Positions 1 through 6,183 are shown, numbered from the stretch's first letter. The stretch: DNA of 10,527 nt from an uncultured Lachnospiraceae bacterium (GCA_902803015.1 CADCOL010000205.1:1-10527), one strand, 5' to 3'. Numbers and translations: made by a program. The notes: generated from the sequence alone by a model not told the origin.

Positions 1-584
1 ATTTTATTCATAATATCTTTTCCGCCGGCATTCTCGTCAAAAAGCTTTTTGCCCGCTTCCATGACATTGTCGAGTCTTCCGATATCATTCATCATTTCAC
101 AGATACAAACCTGCGCATCATAATACTGAAGTGCAAACATTGTACGCGTGCTGGGAACGTTTATTCTTTTATAAATGATTTCCGGATTAATCCGGTTAAT
201 GGTATTAAGCGCATCCTGAATCCGGTTTCTTCTTGCGTAACCGACCGTTAACAAAAGAAGATATTTAAAATGATACAGCTTCATTTCATTCGGGCCGAAA
301 CGCGCCAGTTCCTTTTGTGCCACTTCACAGAAACGGTCCGATAAACCGTTTTGGCGAAGTTCATCTTCCATCACGTTCTGATTCTTAACGGATTTACTGG
401 TAAGCTGAATGATCAGCGTCAGAAGGACGGATGAGACAAAGGCGATTGCCAGATAAATCAGATCCCCCTTCCCTCTTCCGTATTTACTTAAGAAACGGAA
501 TACGTCCGTCCAGGTATCCATCAGGTAAAACAAAGGTGTGCAAAGAGCAATACCGATAATACTTGATTTCAGTTTAAAACTCAT
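1..584 (-). CDS. Membrane-anchored helical protein of unknown function, 3' end cut by window edge
   Basis: I do not recognise this gene. The open frame runs from ATG at 584 to the window edge (194 codons), so the C-terminus is missing. An AAGGGGG ribosome binding site lies about 6 bases before the ATG. The N-terminus has two hydrophobic stretches (about residues 8-22 and 42-62) separated by a short basic loop (KYGRGKGD). After them comes a soluble, charged, apparently all-helical part with regularly spaced helices (about 75-194), such as the segment around ARRNRIQDALNTINRI. This resembles a TPR-like or other alpha-solenoid repeat, but no signature is strong enough to name. The gene starts 33 bases after the histidine kinase stop with no terminator between, so it is probably the last visible member of the glycosyltransferase/two-component operon. 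A role as accessory or output of that sensor system is only inference from position. Confidence 0.75.
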   Translation of the reverse strand, partial: MSFKLKSSIIGIALCTPLFYLMDTWTDVFRFLSKYGRGKGDLIYLAIAFVSSVLLTLIIQLTSKSVKNQNVMEDELRQNGLSDRFCEVAQKELARFGPNEMKLYHFKYLLLLTVGYARRNRIQDALNTINRINPEIIYKRINVPSTRTMFALQYYDAQVCICEMMNDIGRLDNVMEAGKKLFDENAGGKDIMNK

Positions 585-617
585 ATGAATCCCCCTTACA
601 TACAGTTATATTCCGCT

Positions 618-2078
618 TTATTTTTGCGGCAGGCAGAAATAAAACATCACACCGTTTTCCTTATTCTCGCAACCGTACTCCATGCCGAGAAGTTCCATGG
701 TTGCCTTTACAATGGATAATCCGACACCGCTTCCGCCGTACTCTCGCGTCCTTGCTTTATCCACCTTGTAAAATTTATCCCAGATGCGTCCCAATGATTC
801 CTCGGGAATGTTTTCACCGGTATTGAATACATTGATGCGAAGCACATCCTCTTTCTTTTCGTAACTTACCACAACTTCCTTATTTTCACCCGCGCAGTGA
901 TTCAATGCGTTGGAAAGATAATTGCGGAATACCTCTTCGGTTTTAAATACGTCGCTCCAGACGAACTCGCTTCCTTCTTCGTATTTTAATGTAATGCCTT
1001 TGTTCTGGGCAAGTAAGGACATGGTCTGAAGCTGATTGTCAATCAGCTCCTTAATGTCAAATCGCTCAATGCTTAGCGTGTTCTGTCCCATTTCGAGTTC
1101 GTTTAAGCTCATGAGCTTTTTGACGAGCTCGTTCATTTTGCCCGCTTCGTCCATAATGACGTCGCAGTAATACGCACGGCTTTCGGGATCGTCGCTGATT
1201 CCTTCTTTTAACCCTTCCGCATATCCCTGAATCAGAGCAATCGGTGTTTTTAATTCATGTGAAGCATTCGCAACGAATTCACGTCTTGATTCTTCCGCCT
1301 TTTCACGGTTTTCCAAATCCTTTACCAGATTGGCGTTTGCACTCTTTAACTCTCCGATGGTCTTCTCAAGGCTTTCCGACAGGTGGTTGATATTATTGCC
1401 GAGCGCATCGATTTCGTTGCTGGCGTCGCCCCTGTATTTTGCCTCGAAATCGAGGTTGGTCATTTTTTCCGAGATTTGTGCAAGTTCCTGAATCGGCTTT
1501 GTAATTTTTCTCGTTGCAATACTGATAGTGATAATTCCCGCAATGATACCAATCAAAGTGATGATTACCAGGAACACATTCGACAGCCTTACACTGTTTT
1601 CGATTCCCTCCGCCGAAGTCCGAACAAGAAAATAGTCGCCGGAATCAAGTGCTCCGATTGCCTCGATATAACGCCACTGGCTTTCTTCGTCGAGTGCATT
1701 TCGAAGCACATAGGTATCATACTGTTTTAAAACAACATCGCTTTCCCTGGCAGGGGAAAGATAATAATTGTAAAGCTGCGTTTTCATCGAAAGCGCATTT
1801 CCGGAGAAAAACATGACTTCGCCGTCTTTATCGAGCACTACCGCGGATATATCATTCTTCTCACAGAATTTACGCATGGAAATAATAAACGAAGTCTCCT
1901 GCATTTCCTGGTAGTTGACCGCGTTTAAACGTTCATATGCCGATTTTAAATTCTTGTATTTGGATAGCAAAAAGAATTCTTTTAATAAGAAGACGTTGCA
2001 AAGAATGCACACCAAAATAATGGCAATAAAAATGCCGCTGAAAATCACAGACAGTTGGTTTCTCAGTGATCTTTTCAA
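618..2078 (-). CDS. Sensor histidine kinase (HAMP, HisKA, HATPase_c), TTG start
   Basis: Membrane sensor kinase that should autophosphorylate on histidine and pass the phosphate to the response regulator encoded just upstream. With the TTG at 2078 as start it has 486 residues. Transmembrane helix 1 is at about 8-33, an extracytoplasmic sensor region of about 130 residues follows, helix 2 is at 165-187, and HAMP at about 188-240. The HisKA H-box (FVANASHELKTP) has His274. The N-box is NYLSNALNH around 386-394. The G1 box reads NTGENIP, with Asn where many kinases have Asp, and the G2 box is GGSGVGLS (448-455). I chose TTG at 2078 because GGGGG lies 6 bases before it and the protein then begins MKRSLRNQLS. 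A longer frame from TTG at 2093 has no ribosome binding site. The start is 21 bases after the regulator's stop. The kinase class is certain; the ligand is unknown. Confidence 0.93.
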   Translation of the reverse strand: MKRSLRNQLSVIFSGIFIAIILVCILCNVFLLKEFFLLSKYKNLKSAYERLNAVNYQEMQETSFIISMRKFCEKNDISAVVLDKDGEVMFFSGNALSMKTQLYNYYLSPARESDVVLKQYDTYVLRNALDEESQWRYIEAIGALDSGDYFLVRTSAEGIENSVRLSNVFLVIITLIGIIAGIITISIATRKITKPIQELAQISEKMTNLDFEAKYRGDASNEIDALGNNINHLSESLEKTIGELKSANANLVKDLENREKAEESRREFVANASHELKTPIALIQGYAEGLKEGISDDPESRAYYCDVIMDEAGKMNELVKKLMSLNELEMGQNTLSIERFDIKELIDNQLQTMSLLAQNKGITLKYEEGSEFVWSDVFKTEEVFRNYLSNALNHCAGENKEVVVSYEKKEDVLRINVFNTGENIPEESLGRIWDKFYKVDKARTREYGGSGVGLSIVKATMELLGMEYGCENKENGVMFYFCLPQK

Positions 2079-2084
2079 ACCGTT

Positions 2085-2089
2085 CCCCC
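2085..2089 (-). promoter_or_regulatory. Ribosome binding site deciding the TTG start of the histidine kinase
   Basis: A GGGGG run lies 6 bases upstream of the TTG at 2078. The alternative in-frame TTG at 2093 is upstream of this run and is preceded only by AT-rich sequence from the end of the regulator gene. This favours the shorter protein by five residues. Confidence 0.6.
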
Positions 2090-2099
2090 ACAAAACGTT

Positions 2100-2774
2100 T
2101 TATACTTCGAATTTATACCCCAGACCCCAGATGGTCTTAATCATGTCGCCCTTCTCCCCGAGCTTGAAACGAAGCTTCTTGACGTGCGTATCAATCGTTC
2201 TCGCATCGCCGAAGTAATCGTAATTCCAAACCTGGTTGAGTATTTTTTCACGCGGCAGCGCCACGCCCTGATTCTCGATAAAATAGGAAAGCAATTCAAA
2301 TTCCTTATAGCTTAAATCAACCGGATTGCCGTCAATCGTTACAATATGGGCATTCTTGTCGATTACGATTCCGCCCGCTTCCACGGTTGCTTCGCCCAGT
2401 TGTTCCGCGCTTCTGCGAAGAATGGCTTCCACGCGCGCAACAAGGATTTTCGGGCTGAAAGGCTTGGAAATATACTCGTCCACGCCAAGTTTGAATCCCA
2501 GAAGTTCATCCATTTCATCGCTTCTTGCGGTAAGCATAACGATGGGAACTTTGGAGGATTTGCGGATTTCACGGCAAACATCCCAGCCGTCCATTTTAGG
2601 CATCATAACATCAAGAAGAATCAGACGGATATCTTTATTCTTCTCAAATACACGAAGTGCTTCCTCGCCGTCTCCCGCTTCCAACACTTCAAAGTCGGAT
2701 TTAATCAGGAAATCCTTTACGAGTTTGCGCATTCTGCTTTCATCGTCGACTACAAGAATTTTGTTTTTTTCCAT
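2100..2774 (-). CDS. OmpR/PhoB-family response regulator
   Basis: DNA-binding response regulator of 224 residues, the usual length for the OmpR/PhoB family. The receiver domain (about 4-117) shows the acidic pair D10-D11, the phospho-acceptor D55 in LILLDVMMPKMDGW, switch residue T82 in MLTARS, and K104 in SKPFSP. A winged-helix output domain follows (about 127-223) with the family hallmark RTIDTHVKKLRFKLG and ending GLGYKFEV. The start is ATG at 2774 with GGGGAG 6 bases before it. It follows the glycosyltransferase gene after 19 bases and precedes the histidine kinase, so regulator and kinase form a cognate pair. It probably binds promoter DNA when phosphorylated; the targets cannot be read from the window. 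The operon promoter at 3941-3969 shows no obvious direct repeats that I could assign to it. Family assignment is secure, but the subfamily is not. Confidence 0.95.
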   Translation of the reverse strand: MEKNKILVVDDESRMRKLVKDFLIKSDFEVLEAGDGEEALRVFEKNKDIRLILLDVMMPKMDGWDVCREIRKSSKVPIVMLTARSDEMDELLGFKLGVDEYISKPFSPKILVARVEAILRRSAEQLGEATVEAGGIVIDKNAHIVTIDGNPVDLSYKEFELLSYFIENQGVALPREKILNQVWNYDYFGDARTIDTHVKKLRFKLGEKGDMIKTIWGLGYKFEV

Positions 2775-2793
2775 GGATAACTCCCCTGTTTTG

Positions 2794-3909
2794 TTATTTC
2801 TCGGAAACTCCCTGCTTCATTCCGAATACCCAGCGTTTCTGAATCTGGTAACTTAACAGGAACAAAAGCAAATCGATCACCGGTTTAATCAGAAACTTAA
2901 TCCAAAGTGAGTCCTGACCGAGAATATGTGAAATCGCATAAATCAGTCCGTAAGACAATGCCGTCTGGCACGCCCACAGCGTGTAATACCTTACAAGAGT
3001 TCCGCCGACCTTTCCGCCGGATCCGAATACCACTTTACGGTTCAGGGTAAAATTCAGAATCGACGAAAGCACTTTTCCGCTTACGACCGCGATGGCCAAC
3101 GCTATTCTTTCTTCGAGTTTGCCGTTCAGCAACAGAAGGCAAATCGAATATACACCCCAGTCCGTTAAGAACGATACAAAAGAACTTGCAACAAATTTAA
3201 GGAAGCGGAACAGCCTCTTAAACATATAGGCAAGAATCAGTTTGTATATTTTCCAGGAATCGCGAATCGGGTGAAAATGCGAAGTCTGGTTTTCCTCGAT
3301 ATAAACCGTCTCGATGGTCGTTTCCTTAAACGGAATCTCTTTATCTTTTAATGTAAAGAACATCTCCGTTTCGAATTCATAGCGCTCGCCCTTTGTTTCA
3401 AGCATCTGCGGCAGATATTCTTTCGGAGTTCCGCGAAGACCGGTCTGCGTATCGGTAATCGGAATCAAAAGGACATATTTAAAAATAAACGATGTGATTT
3501 TATTTCCGACTCTGCTTCGCCACGGAACCTTCGGATCGTTAAAATCACGGCAGCCGATAAACACGCTGTGCGGATCTTCGATCATCCGCTCCGCCATGTA
3601 TTTAATGTCCTTGATGGTATGCTGATTGTCTCCGTCCACGGTAATGACGCCGATGCTGTCCGGACGGTTCTCCAAAACATACGAAAAAGCCGTCTTCATG
3701 CCACGGCCTTTTCCCTTATTCACTTCATGTGTAAGAACGGTTACTTCTTCGTATTTCGAAACCTCTTCGAAATACTTCAAACACTCTTCCTTGCTGCCGT
3801 CGTTAATAACAAGAATATCTTCGAATCCGCCTTCCACCAGGCCTTTTACCACCTGCGGAAGCTTGTCGTCCGGATTGTATGACGGCACAATGATTGTAAT
3901 TTGATTCAT
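2794..3909 (-). CDS. Bifunctional GT2 glycosyltransferase / GtrA-family flippase protein
   Basis: 371-residue fusion. The N-terminal part (about 1-225) is a DPM1-like family 2 glycosyltransferase: TIIVPSYN at the start, VINDGS (34-39), the metal-binding DGD (92-94) in TVDGDNQH, GCRDF, and DTQTGLRG (153-160). Such enzymes load a nucleotide-activated sugar onto a polyprenyl phosphate at the inner membrane face. The C-terminal part (about 235-363) is a GtrA domain with four predicted helices and the motifs FLTDWGVY, LNFTLNRKVVF and IQKRWVF. GtrA proteins are thought to flip the lipid-linked sugar. ATG at 3909 is the start because AGAGG lies 6 bases before it. A longer frame back to 4056 would run through the promoter, the terminator and the 3' end of the tmRNA, and is not real. 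It is the first gene of the operon, followed after 19 bases by the response regulator. The sugar and acceptor are unknown. Confidence 0.92.
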   Translation of the reverse strand: MNQITIIVPSYNPDDKLPQVVKGLVEGGFEDILVINDGSKEECLKYFEEVSKYEEVTVLTHEVNKGKGRGMKTAFSYVLENRPDSIGVITVDGDNQHTIKDIKYMAERMIEDPHSVFIGCRDFNDPKVPWRSRVGNKITSFIFKYVLLIPITDTQTGLRGTPKEYLPQMLETKGERYEFETEMFFTLKDKEIPFKETTIETVYIEENQTSHFHPIRDSWKIYKLILAYMFKRLFRFLKFVASSFVSFLTDWGVYSICLLLLNGKLEERIALAIAVVSGKVLSSILNFTLNRKVVFGSGGKVGGTLVRYYTLWACQTALSYGLIYAISHILGQDSLWIKFLIKPVIDLLLFLLSYQIQKRWVFGMKQGVSEK

Positions 3910-3940
3910 TTTATGCCTCTTATCTGAATTCCCACGTAGT

Positions 3941-3969
3941 ATTTTACACTTTTTTAAGAAATTTGTCAT
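3941..3969 (-). promoter_or_regulatory. Sigma-A promoter of the glycosyltransferase/two-component operon
   Basis: On the minus strand ATGACA (3969-3964) and TAAAAT (3946-3941) are separated by exactly 17 bases; each matches the consensus at five of six positions. Transcription would start near 3934 and give a leader of about 25 bases. It begins two bases beyond the T-tract of the tmRNA terminator. Confidence 0.7.
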
Positions 3970-3970
3970 T

Positions 3971-4006
3971 AAAAAAAGGAAGGAGACGAACCGCCGGGTT
4001 CGCCTC
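3971..4006 (-). terminator. Intrinsic terminator of ssrA
   Basis: On the minus strand GAGGCGAACC (4006-3997), loop CGGC, then GGTTCGTCTC (3992-3983) forms a 10-pair stem with one G-T pair. It is followed by CTTCC and a seven-T tract. It lies 13 bases after the tmRNA 3' end and separates ssrA from the next operon. Confidence 0.9.
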
Positions 4007-4019
4007 TTGCCGCGTTGAG

Positions 4020-4357
4020 TGGAGTAGACGGGAGTCGAACCCGTGTCCAAAAGCAAATTCCCTGTCCTTCTACTATCGTAGTTGATCGTTTAGGTTTCCC
4101 TTATTCTGCCGGGGATCAACACCCTGCAGAACTCGGTAGCTTCATGATACGTACCTGTGCGCAAAGCTTAACACAAGCCGTTTCCCGCGAGGATGATGCC
4201 CGGATCCGGATACGCGGGTGTACCCGGGCGGACAAGCAGCACTTAGGCTGCTAAAGCTACTCTGTTGTTAGCGTTTATATTTAGGTTTGCGATTTGACGC
4301 ATCGCGTGCGGATAGCTTCTCCAGCTGCATTACCCCTGTCGAAACCTTGACTACCCC
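4020..4357 (-). ncRNA. ssrA: Transfer-messenger RNA (tmRNA)
   Basis: tmRNA rescues stalled ribosomes by acting first as alanyl-tRNA and then as a short message. The 5' end GGGGTAG (4357-4351) pairs over seven positions with CTACTCC at the 3' end (one G-U), and the discriminator is A at 4020. Conserved tRNA-like sequences are visible: AAGGTTTCGACAGGGG after the 5' stem, and GGACACGGGTTCGACTCCCG near the 3' end (T arm). The 3' CCA is not encoded; CTC follows the discriminator, so CCA must be added after processing. The encoded length is 338 bases. The interior holds the tag reading frame and several GC-rich inverted segments, as expected for the pseudoknots. It lies directly downstream of smpB, its protein partner, with 56 bases between. 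The call is secure; the exact ends come from the acceptor pairing. Confidence 0.96.
4243..4290 (-). other. ssrA: tmRNA tag-peptide reading frame
   Basis: Within the tmRNA the resume codon GCA (4290-4288) opens a frame of 15 codons followed by TAA (4245-4243). It encodes ANLNINANNRVALAA. The GCAAAC start and the terminal ALAA are the features recognised by the trans-translation and ClpXP-type proteolysis machinery in other bacteria. Tagged proteins would carry one extra alanine in front, from the tRNA part. Confidence 0.88.
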
Positions 4358-4364
4358 TTATGAA

Positions 4365-4370
4365 ATTGTA
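4365..4370 (-). promoter_or_regulatory. Possible -10 box of ssrA
   Basis: TACAAT (five of six to consensus) ends exactly 7 bases before the tmRNA 5' end. No good -35 box lies 16-18 bases further up, so the tmRNA might instead be cut from a smpB-ssrA transcript. Weak call. Confidence 0.4.
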
Positions 4371-4381
4371 TATTTGTAAAT

Positions 4382-4404
4382 CCCGCAGGCGCTGCCTTAC
4401 GGGG
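4382..4404 (-). other. Imperfect hairpin between smpB and ssrA
   Basis: On the minus strand CCCG-TA-AGGC, loop AGC, GCCT-G-CGGG folds into an interrupted eight-pair stem just after the smpB stop. It is followed by ATTTACAAATA rather than a clean T run, so it is at best a weak terminator. It could instead be a processing or stabilising element of a joint transcript. Confidence 0.4.
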
Positions 4405-4413
4405 AATTACCGT

Positions 4414-4872
4414 TTAAAATCTGGCCTTGAACTCTCTCTCCGCCTCACGCTTCATATCTTTCTTTGCGATATCCTCACGCTTGTCGTAGAGTTTCTTACC
4501 TTTGGCAAGACCGATTTTCATCTTGGCCCTTCCCTTTGAAAAATAGACCTCGATGGGAACCAGCGTATATCCGCGCTCTTTTACCTTGCCGACGAGTTTC
4601 ATGATTTCGCTCTTGTGAAGCAGAAGCTTTCTGGTACGAAGCGGGTCCTTGTTAAAAATATTGCCCTTTTCGTAAGGAGAAATATGCATGCCGTAAATAA
4701 ACATCTCTCCGTCTTCAATCCGGAGAAACGCTTCTTTAATGGAGCATTTTCCCATCCTTAAGCTTTTTACCTCGGTTCCGTGAAGCACGATTCCGGCTTC
4801 ATACGTCTCTTCGATAAAATAGTCGTGATATACTTTTTTATTGTTCGCGATTAATTTCATTCCTTCGCTCAT
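4414..4872 (-). CDS. smpB: SsrA-binding protein SmpB
   Basis: SmpB binds the tRNA-like part of tmRNA and mimics the missing codon-anticodon stem in the stalled ribosome. The core shows the family pattern: [18 protein letters not shown] (11-27), GTEVKSLR (32-39), [26 protein letters not shown] (62-87, positions of the conserved strand and basic loop), and [13 protein letters not shown]. The basic helical tail [16 protein letters not shown] at the C-terminus is the segment that enters the mRNA channel. With ATG at 4872 it has 152 residues, typical for the family, and the N-terminus [13 protein letters not shown] lines up with other Firmicutes proteins. Other starts (TTG at 4908, ATG at 4860) are possible, but none has a well-spaced ribosome binding site, and the predicted transcript starts at 4872. 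It lies between the secG terminator and ssrA. Confidence 0.95.
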   Translation of the reverse strand: MSEGMKLIANNKKVYHDYFIEETYEAGIVLHGTEVKSLRMGKCSIKEAFLRIEDGEMFIYGMHISPYEKGNIFNKDPLRTRKLLLHKSEIMKLVGKVKERGYTLVPIEVYFSKGRAKMKIGLAKGKKLYDKREDIAKKDMKREAEREFKARF

Positions 4873-4878
4873 ACTATT

Positions 4879-4908
4879 ATTATACACCCTCTTATGACTG
4901 TGTCGCAA
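4879..4908 (-). promoter_or_regulatory. Promoter of smpB, possibly giving a leaderless message
   Basis: A perfect TATAAT (4884-4879) has TTGCGA (4908-4903, four of six) 18 bases upstream on the minus strand. The start point expected 7 bases after the -10 box falls at 4872, the A of the chosen ATG. Confidence 0.55.
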
Positions 4909-4946
4909 TCAACTTAAAGTTGAAAACCGTAAGACGGCTGACGTAT

Positions 4947-4978
4947 AAAAAAGCCCTTGCGGAATGTCCGCAAGGGCT
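4947..4978 (-). terminator. Intrinsic terminator of secG
   Basis: On the minus strand AGCCCTTGCGG (4978-4968), loop ACATT, CCGCAAGGGCT (4962-4952) gives a perfect 11-pair stem, followed by T5. It starts 13 bases after the secG stop, so smpB needs its own promoter. The plus-strand side has no T-tract, so it works in one direction. Confidence 0.92.
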
Positions 4979-4991
4979 CTGAATTCATCTC

Positions 4992-5231
4992 TTAGAATAA
5001 TGTCAGGTTTAATACCAGGGCAAGTACAACGAATGCCGCGGAAAGGACTGCCGTTAACTTAATCATGACGCCTTCCATCGAACGGCCTTTGTTTTTGCTC
5101 CAGTAGGTGTCGGAAGTCGAACCGCTGATTGCTCCGAGTCCGTCCGCCTTGCCTTCCTGCATCAGAACCAATGCTGACAATGCAACACATACCACTATAA
5201 ATACAATCGTAATTATTGTACGAATTACCAT
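4992..5231 (-). CDS. secG: Protein-export membrane protein SecG
   Basis: Small accessory subunit of the SecYEG channel in the cytoplasmic membrane. At 79 residues it has the usual Gram-positive length. Two membrane helices are clear (about 3-24 and 55-77), joined by a cytoplasmic loop holding the family pattern LMQEGKADGLGAISGS and DTYWSKNKGRSMEG. The start is ATG at 5231 with GGAGG 6 bases before it. It is a single-gene unit: its own promoter lies at 5322-5350 and a strong terminator at 4947-4978. In many Firmicutes secG is followed by rnr, smpB and ssrA; here smpB and ssrA follow but rnr does not. The leader of about 84 bases holds no structure I can name. Confidence 0.95.
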   Translation of the reverse strand: MVIRTIITIVFIVVCVALSALVLMQEGKADGLGAISGSTSDTYWSKNKGRSMEGVMIKLTAVLSAAFVVLALVLNLTLF

Positions 5232-5321
5232 TTACTACCTCCATGCCTTCCCTTAAGCCACCACGCTTCTAAAGGCACACTCAAAACTCAAACTGTCCGC
5301 CGATAAAACATCAGCCTTTGT

Positions 5322-5350
5322 AATATATCATAGAAGAACCTATTTTGCAA
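5322..5350 (-). promoter_or_regulatory. Promoter of secG with extended -10 and A-rich upstream element
   Basis: On the minus strand TTGCAA (5350-5345) and TATATT (5327-5322) are separated by 17 bases, and TGA directly before the -10 box gives an extended -10. An A7 tract and other AT-rich sequence upstream of the -35 box could act as an UP element. The start point would be near 5315. Confidence 0.65.
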
Positions 5351-5364
5351 GAGTTAATGTTTTT

Positions 5365-5378
5365 TTAATATATATTAA
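5365..5378. repeat. AT-only perfect palindrome between the divergent secG and hlyIII promoters
   Basis: TTAATATATATTAA is a perfect 14-base palindrome. It lies upstream of the -35 box of secG and before the hlyIII promoter. It may be only part of an AT-rich UP region; a regulator site is possible but unsupported. Confidence 0.5.
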
Positions 5379-5400
5379 GCAAATTTAAGGGTTCCGACTA

Positions 5401-5427
5401 TTTACAAACCGGGCGTTCGGGTATAAA
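5401..5427 (+). promoter_or_regulatory. Possible promoter of the hemolysin III gene
   Basis: TTTACA (5401-5406) and TATAAA (5422-5427) each match the consensus at five of six positions, but the spacer is only 15 bases. TAAATT two bases later would give 17 with a poorer -10 box. The start point would be near 5434, leaving a leader of about 75 bases that carries both inverted repeats. Confidence 0.4.
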
Positions 5428-5449
5428 TTATTACCATAAACCACGACAC

Positions 5450-5466
5450 GTAGTTTTGAAAACTAC
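5450..5466 (+). repeat. Perfect inverted repeat in the hlyIII leader
   Basis: GTAGTTTTGAAAACTAC has two perfect 8-base arms around one central G. As DNA it resembles an operator; as RNA it would form a short stem with a three-base loop. It lies between the likely promoter and the ribosome binding site. Confidence 0.65.
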
Positions 5467-5471
5467 ATTGA

Positions 5472-5495
5472 AAGATTTCACATAACGGAAATCTT
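5472..5495 (+). repeat. Second inverted repeat, directly before the hlyIII ribosome binding site
   Basis: AAGATTTC (5472-5479) and GAAATCTT (5488-5495) are perfect inverted copies around an 8-base loop. The repeat ends one base before AGGGGAG (5497-5503). A hairpin or a bound protein here could affect translation or transcription. Confidence 0.65.
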
Positions 5496-5508
5496 CAGGG
5501 GAGTTAAA

Positions 5509-6180
5509 ATGAAAGCCGTATCCTTAGCACAGGATTCCTTAAAATTTAAAACCCAGTCCCATCCCGAGGAAGTTGCAAACTCGCTCTCCCACGGTGTGGC
5601 GGCAATTCTGTCGATTATCGGAACCGCTTTTTTGGTTGCTTTGGCACTTCGAAACGACAAACCGGTGATCGATATAATTTCGATTGCCTTCTTCGGCATC
5701 GGCTTCATTACCGTATATGTCACTTCCTTTTTGTTCCACGCCATGCACATCGATAAAGCAAAGAAGGTTTTGCAGATTCTCGATCACTGCATGATCAACA
5801 TCATGATTACCGGCTCCTACGCGCCCGTCTGCCTCGGCATTTTAAAAGGTTTCTGGGGCTACGGAATCTTCGCCGTGAATTTTATCTGCATGGTGATCGG
5901 CATCGTCGTAAACTTAATCGATGCCAAGAAATACTACAAACTCTCGCAGGTTCTTTACATCATTATGGGCTGGATGTTTGCCGTGGCGCTTTATCCCGCA
6001 TTTAAGGCAATCCCGGTTCCGGGAATGCTTCTTATCATTTTGGGCGGTGTCCTTTATACCATCGGTATCCCCTTCTATCGCATGAAGAGCACAAAGTACA
6101 TGCACTTCGTGTTCCACATGTTCGTGCTGTTCGGCAGCATTCCTCATTTTATCTTCGTACTGCTTTACTGCTGCAGATAA
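5509..6180 (+). CDS. Hemolysin III / PAQR-family seven-helix membrane protein
   Basis: Integral membrane protein of the HlyIII/PAQR family (223 residues, normal length), with seven predicted helices starting near residue 30. Family residues are present: E21 with SH at 27-28, SFLFH (S73, H77), LDH (D92), and the C-terminal HFVFHMFVLFGSIPHF with H199 and H203. By analogy with the structurally known PAQR receptors, H77, H199 and H203 with D92 would make the zinc site. Bacterial members are named hemolysins, but their physiological role is uncertain; a metal-dependent lipid hydrolase activity has been proposed for the superfamily. The start ATG at 5509 follows AGGGGAG with 5 bases between. It is the only plus-strand gene, divergent from secG and convergent with the small membrane protein at 6184, with just 3 bases between stop codons. 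The two leader repeats suggest specific control. Confidence 0.93.
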   Translation: MKAVSLAQDSLKFKTQSHPEEVANSLSHGVAAILSIIGTAFLVALALRNDKPVIDIISIAFFGIGFITVYVTSFLFHAMHIDKAKKVLQILDHCMINIMITGSYAPVCLGILKGFWGYGIFAVNFICMVIGIVVNLIDAKKYYKLSQVLYIIMGWMFAVALYPAFKAIPVPGMLLIILGGVLYTIGIPFYRMKSTKYMHFVFHMFVLFGSIPHFIFVLLYCCR

Positions 6181-6183
6181 AAT

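Noticed and set aside
2326..2856. Plus-strand open frames of 144 and 176 codons
   Set aside because: They are antisense to the response regulator, whose domains and motifs are complete. The translations are Ser/Arg/Ile-rich shadow sequence without a convincing ribosome binding site.
4015..4050. The TCGAACCCGTGTCC stretch as a possible plus-strand tRNA remnant or attachment site
   Set aside because: It is the T arm and acceptor end of the tmRNA on the minus strand. No duplicated end or integrase gene is visible to support an attachment site.
3910..4056. A 49-codon upstream extension of the glycosyltransferase frame
   Set aside because: It would start inside the tmRNA 3' end and run through its terminator and the operon promoter. 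The ATG at 3909 has a proper ribosome binding site and the family's normal N-terminus.
4015..4254. Plus-strand open frame of 79 codons
   Set aside because: It lies antisense to the tmRNA gene, and its sequence is explained by tmRNA structure.
5478..5787. Minus-strand open frames of 90 and 82 codons
   Set aside because: They are antisense to the start of the hemolysin III gene, which has clear family motifs and a good ribosome binding site.
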